Source of the DNA: an uncultured bacterium
Lineage (GTDB): Bacteria; Bacteroidota; Ignavibacteria; Ignavibacteriales; Melioribacteraceae
Direction: 5' to 3'
NCBI GenBank assembly: GCA_937936675.1
Contig: CALDDL010000126.1
Location: 1 to 9,668 of the forward strand
Length of the DNA: 9,668 nt
Shown: one piece after another, positions 5,605 through 9,668 of the stretch
How the letters are laid out: every line of letters starts with the position of its first letter
How positions within the stretch are numbered: the first letter of the stretch is position 1
Notes under the pieces: generated by a model
Databases searched by the model: none
What the model was told of the DNA's origin: nothing
What the model saw: the letters and a program-made list of their open reading frames with translations, nothing else
Program-made: the position numbers and the translations under genes

Positions 5605-6396
5605 ATGACATCATACGAAAAACATTTGTATATGATAGTCTTCCCGATCAATGCCTTAGTAGCATCACAACTCGAGCCGGATCAGTTCGGTGAACACTAT
5701 ACAATCGGGAGTGCCAAACATTTCAGCGGTAAGGTAATTTTTGCTGAAATTGATATAAATTTTAGAAACAAATATTTCGATATCGATAAGTATCTCGCTC
5801 AAACTATTCCGCATGACGACGGTCAACCTAAAAAAACTAAATTCATCTCATCTTATAATGTTTTAGAGAACATCAAATTATCGGCGATTCAAACACTATA
5901 TCTATGCACAACAAATGGGAAAGTCTTGCCTATTCTGCCGGAAGAATATACAGCATATAACGAGCCGGGAAAAATTCGGATATATCAAGAGATAACTCCA
6001 CTCGAAACTCTTGTTGCCTCCACAAAAGATCAAAGACAATTTGGTAAGTTTATTACCACCGGTTCAAAATCTAAGGGTGCTCCAAAAATCTGTTTTACTC
6101 AAATTGAATTTGATATCGAAAATTTTATTCGAGAAAATAAGAATAAAGAGATATTCAATATTGAGCTTCCGGGGGTTAATCCTTATCGCATATATGACTG
6201 CTTAAATGAACTAAAAGAACAACCCGAAAAACTTACAAAAACCTTGACTTTAGGGAGCTTATTGCGCGATTTATCATATAAATTATTGCGTCATGGTTTC
6301 TGGTTCTTTGGTGATGACGAAATTAAATTCTTCCCAATGCCATCTTTAAACGAACTCGAAACGAAATACTTTTCTTGGTGGAAGCATGTAAGATGA
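5605..6396 (+). CDS. Unrecognised 263-aa protein with internal duplication
   Basis: I do not recognise the family. Residues 9-51 and 127-169 align without a gap at an offset of 118: both have P at the start, then LVAS (18-21 and 136-139), QFG (27-29 and 145-147), T-x-GS (33-36 and 151-154) and F-x-x-I (46-49 and 164-167). I count 15 identities over 43 residues, so the protein arose from duplication of a small alpha/beta-looking unit. A third part (about 185-263) is distinct, with 'ELPGVNPYRIYDCLNEL' and an aromatic end (HGFWFFGDDEIKFF...YFSWWKHVR). There is no signal peptide, membrane segment or catalytic motif known to me. GGAG at 5595-5598 lies 6 bases before the ATG, and a terminator follows, so it is a single-gene unit. 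A cytoplasmic binding or regulatory role is possible but not shown. Confidence 0.75.
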   Translation: MTSYEKHLYMIVFPINALVASQLEPDQFGEHYTIGSAKHFSGKVIFAEIDINFRNKYFDIDKYLAQTIPHDDGQPKKTKFISSYNVLENIKLSAIQTLYLCTTNGKVLPILPEEYTAYNEPGKIRIYQEITPLETLVASTKDQRQFGKFITTGSKSKGAPKICFTQIEFDIENFIRENKNKEIFNIELPGVNPYRIYDCLNELKEQPEKLTKTLTLGSLLRDLSYKLLRHGFWFFGDDEIKFFPMPSLNELETKYFSWWKHVR

Positions 6397-6417
6397 TTGT
6401 TTTATAATACGCTACCT

Positions 6418-6564
6418 TTAAACATAATTTAAACCCCCCGCATTTAATGTGGGGGATTTTATTCTGCCCTCCTTCCTGATTTCATCAATGAATATTATTC
6501 GCTCACTAAAGCAACCATAAAGCACAATTGCCATTCCAAGCGTCTTTAACAATGCGACATCGTA
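6418..6564 (-). other. Unexplained open frame, possible repeat or element fragment
   Basis: On the minus strand a 48-residue frame runs from just after a stop (6565-6567) to TAA at 6418-6420. It includes LLKTLGMAIVLYGCFSERII followed by 'FIDEIRKEGRIK'. The only in-frame ATG (at 6534) has no proper ribosome site. The base composition is less AT-rich than the flanking spacers and the peptide looks protein-like, yet it lies across the terminator of the upstream plus-strand gene. It may be part of a dispersed repeat or a decayed gene. I cannot assign a family and random openness is not excluded. Confidence 0.3.
6435..6460 (+). terminator. Rho-independent terminator after the 263-aa gene
   Basis: CCCCCGCAT (6435-6443) pairs with ATGTGGGGG (6447-6455), nine pairs including one G-T wobble, with a 3-base loop, and is followed by ATTTTATT. 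It sits 38 bases after the stop of the duplicated unknown protein and is oriented for that transcript. Confidence 0.78.
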
Positions 6565-6608
6565 TCAATATTTTAAATTATTAAGTGGATTAATTCGATA
6601 ATATATCT

Positions 6609-6614
6609 TATAAT
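6609..6614 (+). promoter_or_regulatory. Possible -10 element for the thioesterase gene
   Basis: A perfect TATAAT occurs at 6609-6614, 25 bases before the GTG start of the thioesterase gene. The -35 is poor (TGGATT at 6586-6591 with a 17-base spacer). The surroundings are very AT-rich, so a chance match is possible. Confidence 0.35.
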
Positions 6615-6639
6615 ATAAACCAAAATAAGAGAGACTGTC

Positions 6640-7137
6640 GTGTTTGTTCAAAAAGAAAATGTAATCGAAAATAAAAATGAGTTGAAATTAAAGGCAAAGG
6701 AATTAGAGAATTTCATCCGCTATAATATTCCTATGACCGATTATTTAGATATTTCGATAAAAGAACTAAAACCGTACTCCATTATTGTTTCCGCACCATT
6801 AAAACCAAATGGCAATCATTATGGAACAGTGTTCGGAGGAAGTATCTCTACTTTAGGAATTGTCTCCTGTTGGGCTTTGCTCCATCAAAAAATGATTGAT
6901 GATTCCGTTAAGGGTATATTAGTTATTCAACAAAGCAATACTGAATTTTTGAGACCTGCACGCGGAGAGTTTGAAGCACGATGTAACTCATTAGATGAAT
7001 CTTCTTGGCAGCAATTTATGGATGATTTCGCTCTTAAAGGAAAAGCAAAAAAGATGATGCGCTCCGAATTATATTGCGGCGAAGAGCTAATTGCCGTAAT
7101 GGAAGGTAATTATACTGCTTTAGGAAAAGCTCGTTAG
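6640..7137 (+). CDS. YiiD_C-type hot-dog thioesterase
   Basis: A 165-aa protein whose residues about 25-160 match the putative thioesterase domain found at the C-terminus of E. coli YiiD (FabM/FabP in later naming) and alone in many bacteria. Key visible part is APLKPNGNHYGTVFGGSIST (52-71): a strand, then 'N-x-x-G-T-x-F-G-G-S' starting the long hot-dog helix. A second conserved segment is 'FLRPARGEFEARC' (103-115). Such domains hydrolyse or bind acyl thioesters (acyl-CoA or acyl-ACP); the substrate here is unknown. The N-terminal 25 residues are charged and likely helical. The start is GTG at 6640 with a weak AGAGAGA site, and the next in-frame ATG (residue 32) would cut into the domain. Its stop overlaps that of the convergent gene. 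Confidence 0.8.
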   Translation: MFVQKENVIENKNELKLKAKELENFIRYNIPMTDYLDISIKELKPYSIIVSAPLKPNGNHYGTVFGGSISTLGIVSCWALLHQKMIDDSVKGILVIQQSNTEFLRPARGEFEARCNSLDESSWQQFMDDFALKGKAKKMMRSELYCGEELIAVMEGNYTALGKAR

Positions 7138-8063
7138 AAATAATTTATCTTGCGATTATCTAATCTATGATTCATTCCCTCAATCCCTTGCAAGCCACCG
7201 GTATGGATCGCCAGAACCGTTTTTCCTTCGGGAATTAAACCCGACTTTATTGATTCATTGAGTCCAAACATCATTTTACCTGTATAAACGGGATCAAGCT
7301 GAATCTCATTTAATTTATAGAACTCCTCTATAAAAGCTAATAATTCCGGTTTCGTTTTTGCGTATCCTCCGAAATGATAATCTTTTATCAAATCAAAATT
7401 ATTATACGAGGAGGAGGAATGAAGATTAACAAAATTATTTATTTCACCTCTTAAAAATTCAGCACCTTTTAGAACCGGAAAAACATAAATAAATTTTTCT
7501 CCTCTTAAAGAAGAGATAATTCCTGCTGCGGTACCTCCCGTCCCGGCGGCAAGGGCAATATAGTCATAATCAATATCGATATTATCCAAAATTTCCGCAG
7601 CCCCTTTAATTGCAAGTCTATTGCTTCCCCCCTCGGGGACATAAAAAAATTCTCCATATTTTTCTTTTAGCTTAGCCTTAAATTCATCGGTGTGTTTTAA
7701 TCGATATTCGCTTCTTGGTACGTATTCTATTTTCATTCCATTTTGTGCTGCGAATTTAAGAGTGGGATTTATCGGATAAGTAAGTTCTCCTCTGATGATC
7801 CCTATGCCTTCAAAACCAAAAAGTTTGCAGGCATACGAAAAAGCATGTATATGATTTGAGTATGCTCCGCCGAATGAAATCAAGCGGTTTATATTATTTT
7901 CGAGAGCATATAGAATATTGTATTTTAATTTATAGAATTTATTTCCTGATATAAAAATATCCGTTAAATCGTCCCTCTTCATAAATACATTCACGGGAAT
8001 ATTATTTCCCGGAAATTTAATTTGCTGAATCGGAACAATCGGATTATTTTCAAAAATATTCAT
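7134..8063 (-). CDS. D-cysteine desulfhydrase / ACC deaminase-like PLP enzyme
   Basis: PLP-dependent fold-type II enzyme of the ACC deaminase/D-cysteine desulfhydrase family (COG2515), 309 aa against about 325-340 for typical members. Landmarks are the PLP lysine K42 in 'SGNKFYKLKYN', 'FGGAYSNHIHA' (64-74; S69 and N70 correspond to the substrate-binding SN of the family), 'PEGGSN' (143-148), the phosphate-binding 'AGTGGTAAG' (173-181), 'DPVYTGKMMFGL' (257-268) with Y260, and 'IHTGGLQG' (286-293). The last motif is closer to D-cysteine desulfhydrase-like enzymes than to true ACC deaminases, so beta-elimination of a D-amino acid is likelier, but the substrate is unproven. It is last in the three-gene minus operon, 32 bases after the deacetylase gene. 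Cytoplasmic. Confidence 0.82.
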   Translation of the reverse strand: MNIFENNPIVPIQQIKFPGNNIPVNVFMKRDDLTDIFISGNKFYKLKYNILYALENNINRLISFGGAYSNHIHAFSYACKLFGFEGIGIIRGELTYPINPTLKFAAQNGMKIEYVPRSEYRLKHTDEFKAKLKEKYGEFFYVPEGGSNRLAIKGAAEILDNIDIDYDYIALAAGTGGTAAGIISSLRGEKFIYVFPVLKGAEFLRGEINNFVNLHSSSSYNNFDLIKDYHFGGYAKTKPELLAFIEEFYKLNEIQLDPVYTGKMMFGLNESIKSGLIPEGKTVLAIHTGGLQGIEGMNHRLDNRKINYF

Positions 8064-8095
8064 CTACTTAGCTCTCTAAAAAAATAGAAAAGTTG

Positions 8096-9031
8096 TTATT
8101 CATCATATCCTGAGTATTCGGATATCCAACTGCTTATTCTCGGCTCACCTGCAAAGAAATCCTTTTTCTTTCCTTGGGCTAATGCCCATCGATCCATCCA
8201 AGAGATGCCGGCTCTGCCCGTAAATACATCAGGCAATAGATAAACTTTATCCTTTAATGCTTCTTCAAGCGAAATGAAATTATATCCCTCTTTTTCAATT
8301 TGCGATAAAAGAAGATCAATATAATCAGCATTGAGTGCATTAGAATGAATGAGTAGAATATGTTTAATATTTCTTCCGAAAAGTTTCTCGGATTGCTTCT
8401 CATAAAACCTAACCTTATCAATCATATAAGGAATATAATCCTTTGCAATTTTCTTCATCAAGAGAGAATCACCTGCGAGAAGTGCTTTCTGATACGAAAA
8501 GGCATAAATCCATTCTGAATTATCGATTGTAACCGGAGCTATCTTATATCCATTTTCTCTTAAGAAGTTATTAACACTATCTTTTATTTCCAAACTTCTC
8601 CCTGTATGAAGATAAGGGTGCCGAAAATATCGGAGCTGACCGCCTGCTTTTTTTATCATTGGTTTTATTTGAGTTTCACCTTTTAATATATCTGCCTCAA
8701 ATTCACTAACAGTAGAATTATGCAATCCTTTATGAGAATATGTATGATTGCCTAACTCCATTCCCGATTCAAGCCATAATTTTAGTAACTCTAACTTCGC
8801 CGGATTTATTTTTCCATCTGTTTCCAATTTATTTTCATTTACAAAGCCAATTGCCGAAATTTTTTCTGCACTTAATTTCTTTAGAAGTTTTTGCGTATAA
8901 TAACTTTGCATTTCGGTTGATGTAGTGCCATTCTGTTGGAATGGCAAATCATCTATCGTTACGCAAATCTCTTTATTTGATTGCGACATAATTATACTGC
9001 TAAACAACAAAAAGAATAATATATTTTTCAT
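8096..9031 (-). CDS. Secreted polysaccharide deacetylase (NodB homology)
   Basis: A 311-aa exported hydrolase of carbohydrate esterase family 4 type. Residues 1-16 form a signal peptide (MKNILFFLLFSSIIMS), probably cleaved before or near QSNKE. The NodB motifs are visible: motif 1 'VTIDDLPF' (D27, D28), motif 2 'GNHTYSHKGLHN' (H96 and H100 as metal ligands), motif 3 'LRYFRHPYLHTG' (R137, P139) and a late 'ILLIHSNALNADYIDLL' corresponding to the final Leu-x-His motif. These enzymes remove acetyl groups from N-acetylglucosamine polymers or peptidoglycan; relatives also act on amides. The C-terminal tail (GRAGISWMDRWA... then 'GEPRISSWI') is common in Bacteroidota-type members. A TAAGGT site precedes the ATG. 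Seven bases separate it from the upstream amidohydrolase gene. Confidence 0.87.
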   Translation of the reverse strand: MKNILFFLLFSSIIMSQSNKEICVTIDDLPFQQNGTTSTEMQSYYTQKLLKKLSAEKISAIGFVNENKLETDGKINPAKLELLKLWLESGMELGNHTYSHKGLHNSTVSEFEADILKGETQIKPMIKKAGGQLRYFRHPYLHTGRSLEIKDSVNNFLRENGYKIAPVTIDNSEWIYAFSYQKALLAGDSLLMKKIAKDYIPYMIDKVRFYEKQSEKLFGRNIKHILLIHSNALNADYIDLLLSQIEKEGYNFISLEEALKDKVYLLPDVFTGRAGISWMDRWALAQGKKKDFFAGEPRISSWISEYSGYDE

Positions 9032-9038
9032 CTTTACC

Positions 9039-9668
9039 TTATTTTTGATTGTATTTTATTTCTCCGCCTACAACTGTATAATGCACACGAGTATTAAGTA
9101 TTTCCTCTTCGCTGCATTTAAGTAAATCATTAGAAAGCACAACAAAATCTGCAAGTTTACCTGGCTTCAAACTTCCTTTAATATCTTCCTCGAATGCCGC
9201 ATAAGCACCATTAATTGTATATGTCTTTAATGCTTCTTGACGTGTCAATTTTTGAGCAGGATAAAACAAAGATCCATCTGAGGTACTTCTTGTAACGGCA
9301 GCATAAAAACAAGGTATCGGATTAACTTTTTCAATCGGTGAATCTGTACCGTTACAAATTATTGCACCCGAATCGGTTAATTTTCTCCAAATGTAAGCTC
9401 CTTCTTCGGCTCTTTTTTCACCAATTCTTTTGACAACAAATGATGCATCAGAAGTGCAGTGGATCGATTGCATTGCCGCAATAACTCCAAGCTCTCCAAA
9501 TCTGCCAATATCAGCCGGATTAAGATGCTGAGCATGTTCTATTCTCCATCTATAATTCTTTGAATCTTTTCCCAATACCGATTCATATAGATTAAGTACT
9601 TCTCTATTAGCTCTATCGCCAATAGCATGAATCATTAATTGAAAACCATTGTTTTTGGCAATTTGAGC
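9039..9668 (-). CDS. YtcJ-type amidohydrolase (5' end beyond window)
   Basis: The C-terminal 209 residues of a metal-dependent amidohydrolase of the amidohydrolase_3/YtcJ group; full proteins are usually about 530-570 aa, so roughly 60% lies outside. The frame stays open to the window edge (the first residues read AQIAKNNGFQLM), so the internal ATG at 9635 is not the start. Seen here are the metal-ligand histidine in 'IHAIGDRANREV', a second in 'WRIEHAQHL', the catalytic aspartate in 'CNGTDSPIEKVNP', and the C-terminal 'GSLKPGKLADFVVLS' that closes the composite beta domain. Family members cleave amide or formamide bonds; the substrate is unknown. Many Bacteroidota homologues are lipoproteins or exported, which cannot be tested without the N-terminus. 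It is co-transcribed with the deacetylase gene. Confidence 0.88.
   Translation of the reverse strand, partial: AQIAKNNGFQLMIHAIGDRANREVLNLYESVLGKDSKNYRWRIEHAQHLNPADIGRFGELGVIAAMQSIHCTSDASFVVKRIGEKRAEEGAYIWRKLTDSGAIICNGTDSPIEKVNPIPCFYAAVTRSTSDGSLFYPAQKLTRQEALKTYTINGAYAAFEEDIKGSLKPGKLADFVVLSNDLLKCSEEEILNTRVHYTVVGGEIKYNQK

Noticed and set aside
8740..9125. Plus-strand frames of 61 and 66 codons opposite the deacetylase start
   Set aside because: They are antisense to the signal peptide and NodB motifs; their hydrophobicity is produced by the reverse complement of the real coding sequence.
1..9668. tRNA, rRNA, CRISPR array, riboswitch or intact insertion sequence
   Set aside because: No cloverleaf-like segments, regularly spaced direct repeats, conserved riboswitch cores or transposase motifs were found by reading both strands.

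Overview
The window is AT-rich (about two-thirds A+T by eye) bacterial chromosome. It is dense with ordinary housekeeping and accessory genes and has no tRNA, rRNA, CRISPR array or intact transposase. Protein style and families suggest the Bacteroidota/Chlorobiota lineage, most likely an Ignavibacteria-like organism: a DUF6132 membrane protein, a secreted NodB-type deacetylase with the long C-terminal tail usual in that group, and variable Shine-Dalgarno sites. This placement is inference from protein features, not a database match.

Layout. 1-312: no intact gene. It holds a TTGACA/TAAAAT promoter-like element, a short reading frame resembling the C-terminal end of a SnoaL/DUF4440-type protein, and a 27-nt imperfect palindrome just upstream of a toxin-antitoxin pair. 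313-891: mazE-mazF module, closed by a bidirectional hairpin terminator (896-926). 957-2425 (minus): peptidase T followed by a previously unlisted 58-aa single-span membrane protein. 2521-4193 (plus): pyrimidine-nucleoside phosphorylase and a DUF971 protein in one unit. 4243-4428 (minus): the decayed tail of a nucleotidyltransferase gene, with a strong plus-strand terminator hairpin inside it. 4432-5461 (minus): three tightly packed genes, DUF6132 membrane protein, DUF1858 CxxC protein and TlpA/ResA-like thioredoxin, which together look like a small thiol-redox unit. 5605-6396 (plus): unrecognised 263-aa protein containing a clear internal duplication, then a GC-rich hairpin terminator. 6418-6564 (minus): an unexplained open frame that may be a fragment of a repeat or dead element. 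6640-7137 (plus): YiiD_C-type hot-dog thioesterase. 7134-9668 (minus): an operon of YtcJ-type amidohydrolase (cut by the window end), secreted polysaccharide deacetylase, and a D-cysteine desulfhydrase/ACC deaminase-like PLP enzyme.

How the genes work together. mazEF is a self-contained addiction or stress module. pepT (peptide breakdown) and the phosphorylase (nucleoside salvage) are divergent nutrient-scavenging genes. The three redox genes are the most system-like group: each product carries a cysteine pair, the genes overlap or nearly touch, and two start with GTG. The last operon joins two amide-cleaving hydrolases and a D-amino-acid-type enzyme, so it may process cell-wall or D-amino-acid material, but this is only inferred. 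The items most worth a second look are the duplicated unknown protein, the redox trio, the two gene remnants and the unexplained 6418-6564 frame.
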